NCBI GenBank assembly: GCA_038373865.1
Contig: JAXGGA010001054.1
Location: 1-64,000 of the forward strand
From: Uloborus plumipes
Lineage: Eukaryota; Arthropoda; Arachnida; Araneae; Uloboridae
Reading direction: 5' to 3'
Length of the DNA: 64,000 nt
The notes below the pieces were generated by a model. The model saw nothing but the letters and a program-made list of their open reading frames with translations, made no database searches and was not told the DNA's origin. Below, one piece after another: positions 1 through 11,756 of this stretch. Numbering within the stretch: the first letter of the stretch is position 1; each line of letters starts with the position of its first letter. The position numbers were made by a program, and so were the translations under genes.

Positions 1-1019
1 AAATAGATTGCTCAATACATAATTTTCATTATTTAAAGCATGGTTTATTTTTATCAGCATTTCTATTGGAAATATTAAACATTATTATTCTTGTAACAAG
101 TTCGCAATTTTTTCCAGTTAAGTTTGAATTATTATATTGAATGAAATAACTAATACACCACCTTTAATTTATTTTTATACACTAATTTAAATTTAAACAA
201 AGCATTCATGTAACAGTAATATATTTTTATATTCATTTAAGGTAGATACATTTTGTTAATAAATTAATTATTTTCATCCCATCCAAACATTCTTAAAAGA
301 CTGATCAAGATTAATAAGCTTTAAAAAGATTAATAGTAAAACTGAAATTATAAATGCAATTTTAACTTTTCTACTTCACACACATTATTTTATTCCCAAG
401 AGTAAATATTTACGAATAATAATAATTTATAATGCAATGCATTTTAATCTTATTCTTACCTTGTACATATAGGGCTCGTATATTTGCGCCATCTTGATTT
501 TTCGAGTTTCTCCTGGAGATTTGTCCCTGAAAATTACCAGATAATTTTACTTCCACAGTTTCGATAGTATATTTCACATGTAATTGTCCCACTGTTAGGT
601 TAAGCTGTCACACCATAAAAAGCTTTACAATGTTTGACAATGCTTTTCTATTTTTCAGTTTTCACAATGACATCTGAAGAGTAATTGATATATAATTACT
701 GTAAGCACAATGTTCTTTGAAAAATCACAATCACAATTTAATATGACAGTTGAAGTGAAAGAAAAACGAGGAAATGAAATTGTTTTTTAATTTCGATTGT
801 ATTTGTTCAAGTCATATTTGTAGCAGTTTTAAAGTACCAATCCTAAAACTCCACAGAAAAATTTGCTAAGTGCTTAAGTCACGTGTAACATTTGTTGAAA
901 GAAAGTTTTCGGTCGTTTCATTTTGAGAAATACGAAGTCAAGGTCAAATGGAAAAGAAAGTAAGCAATGCTCAATTAAATTTAGAAATAAATGTTTTACG
1001 TAGTTGGTTTGTTACTGCG
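1..1019. other. AT-rich non-coding DNA
   Basis: No gene, RNA or recognisable repeat end is visible. The stretch is strongly AT-rich with short A and T runs, and its open frames are short and chance-like. Confidence 0.6.
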
Positions 1020-1760
1020 TTATTTTATCTCAGTCATTTTGTCTCTAAGTTGAAAGAGGAAAAAAGTCCGAGCGCGAAAAATAAAACAAGTCACACAGAT
1101 TGGAAAACAGACAACCGCTAAACCAAAGAAGCGGACAAAAAATGTTCCACATGAGAAAATAAATAAAATAAAAGAATATGGGAGAAAACTGCTCCGATCT
1201 CCAAACGCTTCTTTCCGACGAACGATCGTGTACGGTAAAAAAAAAAAAACTATCGTCTGCCGGCGGCCGGAACAAACAACAAAGAACGCAGCAGCAGCCA
1301 ACAGGTTGAAACACTATTCCCGCCGGTAATACTCAACTCATCTCTTCGTAGTAGTGGAAGTCGTAGTAAATAGCTGAACGGCGGCGGGAAAACGAAACAA
1401 AAGGGAACATCATGGAAAAATAAAACTAGGATGTAAAAGGAAAGGGCGAAAAAAAATGGCGTTTCGATTTCACGTGACGATGTTGGCGAACGCGTCACAG
1501 TAGGCAGTCCTGAATTAAAGCGCAAGACGCGACAAGGCGCTAATCACGGTTTAAGCGAGTGACAGATCGCTAATGATCGGTTTGGTTGGCTTTCCACTGA
1601 ATGGGGATTGTTTTCCGCCGAGCAGGGATTGTCGATTCCGCGGGGGGGAAAAGGAAGAGGGAATAGGGTTGCCGAAATTTTCACCGCCGGAATAAATGTG
1701 CCAATCGTCGTCGCCAACTGTTATGATGGGTTTTTCTGTTGCGTGATGTGATATGCTCAT
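1020..1760. promoter_or_regulatory. CpG-richer island, possible promoter or 5' exon region
   Basis: This block is clearly richer in G+C and in CpG than the AT-rich DNA on both sides. It holds clusters such as gcggcggg, cgcgtcac and ccgccgg, and a cacgtgac E-box-like hexamer near 1470. Overlapping open frames on both strands (60-93 codons) have no recognisable domain and are probably by-products of the lower AT content. In an arthropod genome such a block often marks a promoter or first exon, but no TATA box, splice site or coding exon can be assigned. It could equally be a decayed GC-rich repeat. Confidence 0.3.
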
Positions 1761-2491
1761 GTTTAAATGTATTCTTTTGCTCCCGGAGCATCATTTTGCT
1801 CGGAAAAGGCGTGGCTGTTTGTTATAGCAATAAAACCATTAAAACGATATTTTTATTGATTTACGTATTTTTTTCCAGCGTAGGTTTCTATTTGGGATTT
1901 AAAATTTCTGTAACATATTTATACTAAGCGAATATGCAAATATGGACAAAATGTACAAGTACCATTGTTGAAGAGACCATTATTGAAATATTATTTCATT
2001 GCTTTGAAAAAGTTTAGCAAGTCTTTACCTTGTTGTTTTCTTCAGTTTTCTGTAGTTAACTAACACTTTTTTTTTTTTTTTTTTAATTTCGATCCGTCAT
2101 TTGAAGTACGTTTTTCCACCTGCCATTTCAATTAACTTTTCCCTTAAATTTACATAGGAAGAAAATAACCGTAGTTTTCAGAAGATTTAAAATAGTTGCC
2201 AAAGAATGTTTTAATCATGCATGATTTGAAATAGTCGAAATTTCAACGGCATTGGATTGTTTCTCCTTGCACAAAAATCGAAATTATAATTGTGGAGAAG
2301 TAAAATCGGGAACTTCTTTTTCAGTGGCTCGACAGCTCTGACTTTCTCAAGAATTGTCTTCTAGGCCTATCTTTTTTTTTTTTTTGGCCAGGATCTTTTA
2401 GTTATTAACTTTTATGCTGAAAAACCCATTCTATAGGCCAATGGGTCAAGTTCAAATTTCCTCCCCAAGTTTCTTCTATATAGAAGAAAGC
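1761..2491. other. AT-rich non-coding DNA
   Basis: Only homopolymer T runs (about 2070 and 2370) stand out. No gene or repeat end is recognised. Confidence 0.55.
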
Positions 2492-2740
2492 AATTGAAGG
2501 TGCAAGTGGATAAAAGCGATATGTGACAATTGATCTGTGCAGAAAAATGCGAAAATCTCTAGGTTATGTTTAGTAAACTAAGATACGTCTACTATTCACA
2601 GAAATGGTTGCTAACTAAGAATATGATCCGTTTTACCCGTTGAGAAAAATCCATTAAAAAAATAACGCAACATTTTTTTTTAAAGCTTTTTTTTAGAAAA
2701 AATTGTCTCATATCACCTTTGTCCACTTGTCCCTTCAATT
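2492..2740. mobile_element. palindromic MITE, family with AATTGAAGG ends (copy 1)
   Basis: The ends form an imperfect inverted repeat of about 45 bp: left AATTGAAGGTGCAAGTGGA, right (reverse complement) AATTGAAGGGACAAGTGGA, each followed by a GATATG(T/A)GACAATT block. A second copy in the opposite orientation at 47665-47915 has the same terminal blocks and a similar interior (the 'accatttctgtgactaag' type segment). It has no coding capacity, so it is a non-autonomous element. The superfamily is unknown. Confidence 0.7.
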
Positions 2741-3244
2741 ATGATAGCAAATGATTAGTGTTTGATTTCCAGGTCGCTAATATTTTGTCGTGTAGTCATT
2801 AATAAGAATGGTGTCCTTTGAAGCCAATGTGAAGCACTAAGAATTCAGATGCTAGAAAGTTTGGGAACCACTGCTTAGTGCTTAGGCTATCAACTTTCAA
2901 CCCATCTGAGATTGGGTCGAGTTCTATCTCCAGTTGGTTTAGAAGAAAAAATATGTTGACCGTTTATTATTTAATCCTGTAACTTGACCAGCCTCTTTAA
3001 ATCAGTGAATTTTTATACATTTGACCACATCAGGTTCTTCAAAAGCACGATATAGCTCTAAGTTGGAGCATCTGTGCCAAATACCATCAACTTGTTTTAC
3101 TCCAAAGGTGGTTCTTAATAGAGGTCGATCAAAGATACCAAGAGCCTTTTCATTTTTTTTTTCTATTATTGTCCAGATTTCGATTTCAGATTTTCTTTTT
3201 GATTGAATTTGATTTTTAGTACTTTTCAAACCATAGAAGCATCT

Positions 3245-3950
3245 ATTGGAAGCAGGGCCGCCGAGAGGGGGGGCAGCAGGGGCAAAATCCCCGGGGCCCG
3301 GCCCAAGAGGGAGCCCGGGATGCGAGTAAAAAAAAAGGCAGTTTTTTTGGTTAACTGAACTTCATTTTTGTGTTGGCAAAGCAAAAACATCTCGCATCTA
3401 CATGTGTCCACAGCAACGCAACGAGTGCTTGTAGCCCAATGCCTTAGGGGGCTATCTTCTGTAGTACTTACCAGGCATTTCTTACGGGTACAATAGAAAG
3501 TTTTAATGAACTTTCAAAGTGAGGAATAACGCTTTTAATAGTCAAGAAATGTAATTTTTTTTTCAAAGGATTTTAAAACACATACATGTGTAATTTATGT
3601 AAATATGTATCATTAATTTTGTGAAGTAGTGATAGAATTATTAATAGTTATTAGTAAATTGAAGTAGGAATATTATTTGTAAATTTGTGTTATGTATTTC
3701 TGATTTATTTCATACGCATTTATATCATAGCAGACTTAAGTACAGCACACGAGCTGATTATAAAAATATGAAACACACAAAAGTATAAAATTGGAAGAAA
3801 AATTAGCAAATACGAAATACTGTTATTTTTCTTCTCTGCACCGAACGTAAGTTGACAGAGGATTGAAGATTTTTTTTTGGAAGGGGGGGGGGCGCATGTC
3901 AGTACTTTGCCCCGGGCCCCGGTAAACCTCTCGGCGGTCCTGATTGGAAG
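3245..3950. mobile_element. hAT-type non-autonomous element with 8-bp target duplication
   Basis: ATTGGAAG is present on both sides (3245-3252 and 3943-3950), a perfect 8-bp target site duplication. The 690-bp body (3253-3942) starts CAGGGCCGCCGAGAGG and ends as the inverted complement of CAGGACCGCCGAGAGG, 15 of 16 matching. Terminal CAG plus an 8-bp duplication is the hAT superfamily signature. The termini are G/C-rich (GGGGCCCGG blocks) while the interior is AT-rich and non-coding. The frames at 3226-3411 and 3720-3956 cross the ends and are not genes. Confidence 0.88.
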
Positions 3951-4373
3951 TACCAATTCTCTGTATTTCAGAAGTGGTACTGCTGTTTATGCTAACCTCA
4001 GAGCCTAGATAAATACAGCTATCAACTTTTTCAAATTTTTAGGTACCAATTTGCAAGTGGGAAGCAGAGTCGGAAAATCGTGTATACAAATTCATAAAAC
4101 AAATAAACGTTGATTATGCGCAAACAGTTTAAAAACACAGAAGAAATTGAGGCACAATCTCAAAAATACGAAAATTTAAGTTTCGACTCCAATGTAACAA
4201 GGGTACGCGTACTACGCACGTATGTAATGTGTAGGTTAGAGAGTTTTAAAGTATGGTTGCAGTGCCATATGGCTATTTAAACGAATATATTAACTTGAAT
4301 GACCAGTATTGTGATTGATGCCTCTGAAACGGAACTGACGGCATCTGTTGGACTTTAAAAAGAGGTTGACAGT

Positions 4374-4532
4374 AAGGGCCTAGCTCCACATCAGCAGAAA
4401 CCCGACCGAAACCAAAGGCAGAAACCGAAAATTCGCGTACTTCCCCGGTTCACGAATAGGAAGTATCCGGATTTTCGGTTTTTTACTTCGGTTTCAGTCG
4501 GTTTTCTGCTTATGTGGAGCCTTTAGGGCCTT
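4374..4532. mobile_element. palindromic MITE or hairpin element
   Basis: The 5' half (GCTCCACATCAGCAGAAACC, then CGACCGAAACC) is the inverted complement of the 3' half (GCTCCACATAAGCAGAAAAC, then CGACTGAAACC) with few mismatches. The unit of about 155 bp is thus almost entirely a hairpin. The outermost bases are AAGGGCCTA and AAGGCCCTA. No target duplication is obvious and there is no coding capacity. Confidence 0.65.
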
Positions 4533-6789
4533 CCCTAAGCCTCTGAGAAGCAGGTAACGTATTAGCCAGACTTTGGTCGAATTCGCTCCACGTTTGTGAC
4601 CAGGGAAAGGATAAAGGAAAGGATACTTTTGCAAGATATCAGGGCTTCTTACAAACACAAATGAGCAGGTGGATCCCGTAAGGCCGTTTTCTTCCCCAAA
4701 ACATAGTTAGCATAGATACGATGTTATTTACGTCGCGTCCAATGGTATCAAGAGAAAACATTCGCTGACGACTGGCCTCAATCAGTCAACGATCAATGCA
4801 CACTTGCGTGGGGAAGGGTCAGCTAATCCAACATTTGTTTGTCTACAAACTCCACAAGTTGACGAAGTACATTTTTCTTTTCTCATATGAATTCATAACA
4901 GATTGAGAAAACACATTATTTTCACTAAAATGAAGCTTGAAGATGTTTCTTGGAAAATCTTTATAACGTCGCCTCTGACCAAACTCGAGGACTTACCACT
5001 CTTTCAAGCACAACGAATTGTGCAACAAAAATGGAAAAAAAAGTATAAGAAACGTATGACAAATATACTCAGAGCTGCGAAATGCTACGAAAAAATCGAA
5101 GTTACTACGAACTAAACGCCTGGAACTACGATGCTACAAAAAAGTGTCCAAAACATACAATTTTCTTTTTCCTTTATAATTCCAAGAAACGTCGCAACCA
5201 TTACAGATAAATCCCTTATAATAATTATTTAGATAGTATTGCTTTTCTGCTTATTAAAGTTTAAAATCCTTGTTTAACAAACAAAAAAGAAATTAATTTT
5301 TAGTAATAAATGATAAATAAAAATGAAGTATTTCTTAAAATAATTTCTGTAACTTGTCTTATTGTAAATTTAAATATAAATTATTCATTGTATCAGTTAT
5401 ATGTGCTATTAAATGTGATATTACCCCTTCCCCACAAGGTGTAAACTCTGACTGCGATGATTTTTAGAAGGCAGCTCTGAATATACTATCTAACACGCAA
5501 AAAGCGAAGGATAGAGTGATGAACACCAAATGCACATAACTCTAAACAAATGAATGCCTCATTCTGACTTCCTCTTCTTCTCCCAACACCATCTTATGAT
5601 ATAATAAAAGATGTTTGCATGTATCCACGATCATTGAAAATATGTCAAACAAATATTCCCACCACGTTCCGAATGATTTCTGATTAAAGTCCCGAGTCGT
5701 AACCGGTTCGTTATGCCTGATAATGTGGGAAATGAGAACAAATATGTAAGCCGCAGCGATAACCAGATTCATGCATGTCTTACAATCAAGGAACATTTCT
5801 CGGTATTTGAGTTATTAGCCGCTGCTCAAACTATTCGTTATGTACAGTTATCGTTCGCCTTGCTTAATCAAGATTCGTCTGCATATAATTATTAAGCGAT
5901 TCGCAGCAGCTGCCGCTTTCGCAAAACGAGGGATGATCTGGCAAAATTGATTTCGAACACATTGTCAGTTATTGGTCAGAGTTGATTCTTCTGTTGGGAT
6001 TATTTGTTCCAAATAAATCATTGCGGATGGCTAAAAATGAATTGAATTCAAAGCAGCACCAAAAATTATGTAGTTTATTAATGTTTAGCTACTTGTTTAC
6101 TGACTTTTGTAAATATACTCTAAATATTGCAAGGCGTGATTTGTCTCACTGACATCATGCTTGAAAACAAATAGATATCCTGTAGGTAAGTTAAGTTGAG
6201 AGGCAAAAAATACATAAGTGCCTTCGGTATTAATTTTTTAAAAATGTAAGCTGTATTTTTAAGAAAAAACCATTAATCATTCCTATCACTCACATTCCAA
6301 ATGGAGTTACATTGCTAGGGCCTTAGCATGATTAGCAATCCATATAAAACGTGACAAGGTTTTACTTAAAAAAAGAAACTTCCTTTTTTATAAAAATAAG
6401 TGATTATAGTCATTATCTCTTTCCTGAGAAGCCACGTTTTTGAACGAGGTATGATTCGCTTGCTGGGCGGGTAAGTCTCCAAATATATCAGTCCCCCCAT
6501 TACTCCCACTATTTCTTATTCCCCACTATGACATTTGAACTCACCTAACGTCAGACCACATTTTATCGGAGAGGACTATATATTTTTTAAATGTTCGAAG
6601 TCAATATAGTGAATAGCAGTTTTCTCTAATGATGATCATACTGATCAGACGAGGGCACTAGCTCGTACTGAACAAAGATTAACTTATTTAAAGGATTAGT
6701 AGAGGCGTTCAGACAGTCTATGGGTTCATGTCATCAGATTTTGGCCAAAAGTTTAACGGTTAGATGGGTGGGTGGAAAATTCTTTCTGC
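4533..6789. other. non-coding DNA without recognised features
   Basis: Open frames at 4903-5115, 5542-5796 and 5713-5895 are short and lack recognisable domains. The last two overlap on opposite strands. No repeat ends were found. Confidence 0.5.
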
Positions 6790-6791
6790 TA

Positions 6792-7115
6792 CACTGTTAA
6801 CTTTGCAGGTTGCACAAGGCACCTGTAAGGATGAAACGTTGTAGCACCAAAGACACCACCTAAAGGGTGAAACTTGATTTCCAACGGCATCTTTGAAGGT
6901 GCCATTAGGCTCAACGTGGCACCCTATGGTTGCCTTTCACTTCCTACGGCAGCCTTTGGTTACCATAAGGCACCCTCCCCCAGGGTGCCATGCTGAGCCA
7001 AATGGCATCTTCAGGAGTGCCGTAAGGAGTCAAGTAGCACCCGTCATGGGGTGTCGCTGGTGCTACACCATTTCACTCTTAAAGGTGACTTGTGCAATCT
7101 GTAATTTTAACAGTG
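6792..7115. mobile_element. TA-flanked MITE with CACTGTTAA ends and internal GGTGCC/GGCACC motifs
   Basis: TA dinucleotides flank both ends (6790-6791, 7116-7117). The terminal inverted repeats match at about 28 of 33 positions (CACTGTTAACTTTGCAGG against CACTGTTAAAATTACAGA, then GTTGCACAAG/ATTGCACAAG). The interior is packed with inverted GTGCC/GGCAC motifs, such as aaggtgcc and ggcaccc. This layout resembles the larger element at 24089-26672, which also begins CACT, ends AGTG and carries many GTGCC motifs. It has no coding capacity. Confidence 0.75.
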
Positions 7116-7137
7116 TACAGACATTGGACGAATAATG

Positions 7138-7785
7138 AATATGGACGAATAATAGGTTTCCGATGTCAGGAGGAAAAAGTGGAGTAATCAGCTCCAGGGA
7201 GTCTTCAACTGGGACTTTTGTGAAGAGCGAGACGACGTCAAAACTTACGAGCAAATCAGAAGGTTGGAGAGAGATTGACTTGATTTTTTGAACAAAGTCA
7301 CTGGAATCTTTGACGAAAGAGGACGAAGATCCAATATACGGTTTCAGGAGGCCTGTTATGTATGTAGAAACTTCATACGTAGATGAACCAATGGCGCTGA
7401 CTGTAGGTCAGAGGGGAACTCCAGATTTGTGGATCTTTGGTAATCCATAGAGTCTAGGAGGGAGAGCTTCTGATTTCTTTAGGTTGTGTTGTATCTCAAG
7501 GGGGATTGACGAGTCCTCGATGAGTCTGTTTGTTTCACGAAGAATTTTGGCCGTTGGATCTTTTGGTAGGATCCTGTAGATATCGGGGTCTAACAGTTCT
7601 TTGATCTTGTTCTCGTAGTCCTCGGTATTCAGGACGGCTGTGGCATTTCCTTTGTCAGCGGCTAAGATCACAATATCCCGATTGGACTTCAGCTGCATCA
7701 AAGCACGTCTTTCTTTTGCTGAGATGTTGGTCTTTGGTGACTTGGCTCGTTGTAAGATTCTTGATGCTTCCCTTCGGATATTCTC
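7138..7785 (-). pseudogene. Penelope-like element reverse transcriptase, N-terminal half (inverted fragment)
   Basis: Reading leftwards from about 7785, the minus strand encodes the N-terminal and finger regions of a Penelope-like reverse transcriptase. Visible motifs, in order, are AKSPKTNISAKERRALMQLK, IVILAADKGNATAV, PPRLYGLPKIHKSGVPL and LLVSFDVVSLFTKVPVEDSL. The last contains the first catalytic Asp (SFDVVSLF). One in-frame TGA at 7408-7410 replaces what is expected to be an Arg codon (likely CGA to TGA, CpG decay); the frame is otherwise open through 7150. The remaining palm with the second catalytic motif (YADD-type) is missing. Penelope-like elements code for an RT fused to a GIY-YIG endonuclease; the fused half lies just to the right on the opposite strand. 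The element is therefore dead. Confidence 0.88.
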
Positions 7786-7789
7786 CGAT

Positions 7790-8725
7790 AATAGTCCGAA
7801 TAACAGTAAGCTTCCTTTCCTTGACGTGCTTGTGACGAAAAAGGAAGACGGGACACTTGGTCACCAAGTGTATCGGAAGCCCACCCACACGGACCGATAT
7901 CTTCAAAAAGACTCCAACCACCACCCGAGACAAAAAATGGCGGTCATCAAAACTCTTGCTCGGCGAGCAGAAAGAATCTGCGAGACAACAAAATTGAAGG
8001 AGGAACAGAAACACCTGGAACAAGCTTTTCAAGCGAACGGGTTTACAGCACAAGAAATTAGAAGAGCCCTCCACCCCAGGAGGACCCAAAATAATATACA
8101 GGATACTACACCAGTTGAGCCATTAGGAAAAGTTTTCCTGCCGTACCTGCACAGGATTACAGATCGGCTCGGGAAACTCCTGGAGAAACACAACGTCAAG
8201 ACTGTTTTCACGCCCACCAACCAACTAAGGAACTACTATCGCCCGGTGAAAGACCCCCATGACCCCTTCTCTGCGTCAGGAGTATACAAAATTCCGTGCT
8301 CGTGCGGATCCGTTTATGTTGGAACCACGAAACGCAGCATCAGGACACGCCTTTCCGAGCACGAACGTCATTGCCGGTTAGGACACTATGAGAAGTCAGC
8401 AGTAGCCGAACACAGCCAACAGGAAGGAGTCCACAACATCAAATTTAAAGACACAGAAATCCTGGCCACAACATCCCATTACTATGCCCGTCTTCATCGC
8501 GAAGCAATCGAAATTTTCAAGCATCCGCGTAACTTCAATAGAAAAGAAGAGAACTTCAACTTACCGAAAATATGGCATTCCGCCCTTAGATCCGCTCGCC
8601 ATAACGGTCCAGAAATAGACGGAGGTTCACCCATAAAGGAAAATCCATCCAGAATCCAGAACGCTCCAGAGGCCAAAGAAACAACAACTAATCAGGAGCC
8701 AACACGCCATCAGCAGTTTACTTAA
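7790..8725 (+). pseudogene. Penelope-like element, RT thumb plus GIY-YIG endonuclease (C-terminal half)
   Basis: The plus-strand open frame is 361 codons from 7640, but recognisable homology begins only near 7795. First comes the RT C-terminal region (KLPFLDVLVTKKEDGTLGHQ, VYRKPTHTDRYL), then a helical linker rich in K/E/R. A GIY-YIG-type endonuclease follows: SGVYKIPCSCGSVYVGTT gives the Y..Y..G motif with the CxC that Penelope elements add, then KRSIRTRLSEHE (catalytic Arg), H..R.A.EI.K (RLHREAIEIFKHP) and the final N (NFNRKEEN). This half is uninterrupted and ends at TAA 8723-8725. Codons upstream of 7790 in this frame are antisense to the inverted N-terminal half, so the apparent start is spurious. 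The endonuclease half looks intact, but it has lost the RT palm and cannot act alone in retrotransposition. Confidence 0.9.
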
Positions 8726-8749
8726 ATACCCGAGCGGCCGAAGCTAGCG

Positions 8750-8870
8750 CATCAGTCTCACCAAACTACTCACTGATGATGTCGACCGCAGTGTCCGACG
8801 AAACGTTTGAGACTTATGTTTCTCATCGACCACGGCCTATAAGCCCGGAAATACCTCTTCAGATGCTTAT
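8750..8870 (+). ncRNA. hammerhead-ribozyme-like motif in Penelope 3' region
   Basis: After the endonuclease stop codon there is CTGATGA (8773-8779), a short stem GTCG (8781-8784) pairing with CGAC (8796-8799), then GAAAC (8800-8804). These are the conserved blocks of a hammerhead core. GTCTCA upstream can pair with TGAGAC downstream. Penelope-like elements are known to carry hammerhead motifs in their terminal repeats, so position and family fit. One extra T between CTGATGA and the stem makes the core imperfect, so cleavage activity is doubtful. Confidence 0.5.
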
Positions 8871-9229
8871 CAACTGACTGCTCCATCCATAAATCAATCC
8901 AAACAAGCTTTTGTATATATAATAGTAGTAAGAAGAACATCCACTTAAATGCAGTCCAGGAGCTATCCCACCAAGCGTTTTCCACCTCTCAGCCTCAGAG
9001 GCGTAAAAACTCTTAAGTGACAATCGTTTCTGACAGCTTATCACAGAAATTTCAAGGGAAGTAACGCGTTTGTTTATAATTTACTTCACAAAAAAGTCAA
9101 ATAACACTCAACGCACCGATAACTTACAACCTGTTTACTGCGCTTTGGAAGCTGCCAGAACGTGTGCTTTATTTCGCTCAGCCATGGAGGTATCAAAAAA
9201 GGCTTAGCCAAGAATACAAAAAAACTGGT

Positions 9230-9405
9230 AGCTAAATAGATAATTTGCAATAAAAAATACATTGCCGTCCTAAATTGAGATAAAAACTACCCTATCACTT
9301 AAGTTGGACCAAACTGAAACTGCGTGCAAAATTTGGTTAAAATCGGTTCAGTAGCTGAGGAGTCCATTGGCCAGAAACACAGGGACACGTAATTTTTATT
9401 TAAGA
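9230..9405 (+). mobile_element. 3' tail of an RTE-like LINE (fragment)
   Basis: The segment holds the typical RTE/BovB-type 3' phrase: 'tgcaaaatttggttaaaatc', then 'ggttcagtagctgaggagtc', an 'acacagggacacgta' block and the end 'atttttatttaagatt'. No reverse transcriptase coding is present upstream, so this is a 5'-truncated or decayed copy. Confidence 0.5.
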
Positions 9406-10431
9406 TTAGAGATGGGCTGAAGATTCGGCCATTTCACCGAAGCTTCGGTCTGGCAAAAAGAATAAGGTGTGCTTCGGCCTATAATAATTTATATTGTAAA
9501 TTTGCATTTTACAACTATAATTTCACGAAATATTGTCCTTTAGGCTATACACTGTTATAAACTATACTTAAACATGGCAGAAAATTTTATTTAAATAAAC
9601 TGATTGTGTTTATTGAGACCTTTGAATCAGCAATTGTTAAAGAATTAACAGTACATTACATTTAACTTGTAAATTCGGATGAAATAAATAAGTAAATTGA
9701 GTTAAATTTTATTTTGCTGATAATTATATGAACACTTTAGTTGCTTTAACATAAAACTATTCAAAGTGATTTTCTTACACAGTTCTAGTGTTTCCACTTA
9801 GATATAGAAATGTCAATTTTTAATTTATCAAACTAGGTTTTTTTAAAGCCATATTTATTTAGTAAAGTTGTAAATATACAATTTCAGTTTTTCTTAAATT
9901 TACTAATATGTTGGCAAAATTTAATCATTTTTCTAGGCATTGATGAAAATTATTAATAGGGTCAGGTGTAGGAAAATGGGTCAAGAGGTAAAATGGGCCA
10001 CGTTTATTAGAAAAATCTTTAAAAAATGTATAAATGACATTTTCGTTCTGCATTGCCATTTTTGTGCATTATTGACACCAGGCAGCATTTTATATTCAAA
10101 ATAAGGTGTAACTTCTACATTAAAGTTACAGATACTAGCGATTAAGTTTTTTTCTTAAAAGAAGCTTGACTGTGTTCATCATTAAAACTTTTGATTTAAA
10201 GACAATTAAATAAAAATACACATTAAGTTTTTAACCTACTGCATAAAGAATATTTTCAGGAATAACTTCCTAAAATGGTGAAGAAAAAACAGCAAAACTG
10301 AAATTTTTATAATGTTAAAACAAGCGTGGGGTAAAACGAGTCATTTTTCGCCTTAAGTTAGGCTTAGCATATACTAAAGAGCTAATCATATTTTTTTGCT
10401 AATTAACTCATGCTTTGGTGTCGTGTATGTA

Positions 10432-11756
10432 GGGGAGACTGGGTACGGTTGTGACAATTTTCATTTGCTCCCCCATAGATCCCTTAGCAATGCCTGTGAG
10501 CTGGTTTAAAGTTGTTTTTATGTTAAAGTGTTTATTTGCCTGCTTATAAACACTAAAATTGTCTCCATAAGTACAATAGTTAACTCACAGGACCAAACTA
10601 AACAAAAAAGGAAAAAATGTCACAACCGACCCCACCCCAGGGGCGGTTGTGACAGTGCTTGGGGTCGGTTGTGACAAGTTCAAAAATACAGCAAAACAGT
10701 CTAGATCACTTTTAATTTCAAGTAATATTAAACGTAATTCAGCATAACCTTCATCTGGGAAAGTTTAACATTTAACAATGTGTCTCGTTCAGTTGAAGTA
10801 GCCTTATACCAAGTCTTACAAAAATATCAGGTTTTTGAAATTTCGTAACGTCTGTTTTGGCAACATTATGCACATCCTGTGTGTCATAACCGTGTCTGTT
10901 CATAACAATTCTCAAGTATCAAAGAAAGATTCTACATTTATTTGTTTTATTGAAGCTTGTTACTCTTGAAAGGCTAGTTGCATGAGCTACACGAACAGAC
11001 GTGAAACATTTCTATTCATAAATGAACGGGACCATTTCTCAGTAGCCATTTTACTCTCATATCTTCTTTCAGCGTATATGCAAGCTCAAAAGCACTTTAT
11101 TATGAGCAATATAACCTATGCACACGTTGCTTTCATTGTGACAGCGCCGGCCGGCTCCATCGCGTTTACGAATGAATGTTTCGTAGCAAAGACTTACGAT
11201 AAACGTTGCATTTCCAAAGCTGTCCGAAAGAAAAAAAAAGTTTCATTTCTTTATAAGCGTCTTTATATTTCATTAGGTCACACTGCCCTATTTCTGTCTT
11301 CTCCAAGCGTATTATGGGCATCAAATATGATAAAAACATGCTTTACTCGTGTCACAACCGTCCCCACGCAATTTGTCACAACCGACCCCAACCCACTACT
11401 TTTGAAAACAGCAATCGCCATAGCAATACAAAATAGCCTACATAAAAAGTAATCACTGCTATTTCACTATTAAGCTTCACTACTAACGGGGAGAAAACTT
11501 TCATTTCTCTATCTGTACCCATTCAACAGGAATTACTAAAAGACATCGAACAAAAAAACTTACTTTTGACTGTTAAAAAGTAACCAACCCCTCTGCTAGC
11601 GTTAATTTCGCTCGATGGCTACCGCAATGCTTTGACACACATTCAGACAAACATGCTGATACTCTCTCTCTTTGCTTCAACCAGGTATTAATTATGGTTT
11701 AGCTAATATAACGACTGTCACAACCGCCCCGCGTCACAACCGTCCCCAGTCTCCCC
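10432..11756. mobile_element. TA-flanked element with GGGGAGACTGGG ends and eight GGTTGTGAC motifs
   Basis: The terminal inverted repeats are GGGGAGACTGGGTACGGTTG and GGGGAGACTGGGGACGGTTG, flanked by TA (10430-10431, 11757-11758). The nonamer GGTTGTGAC or its complement occurs at 10447, 10619, 10645, 10667, 11351, 11375, 11717 and 11733. These form clusters at both ends, including a hairpin at 10619-10653. The open frame 10982-11452 inside has no recognisable domain and overlaps two of the motifs, so I do not call it a gene. The element is non-autonomous. Confidence 0.85.

Noticed and set aside
7640..7789. First 50 codons of the plus-strand Penelope frame as a real N-terminus
   Set aside because: They are antisense to the inverted RT N-terminal half, which has clear homology on the minus strand.
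10982..11452. 156-codon open frame inside the GGGGAGACTGGG element
   Set aside because: No transposase or other motif, runs over the repeated GGTTGTGAC words, and ends in low-complexity sequence.
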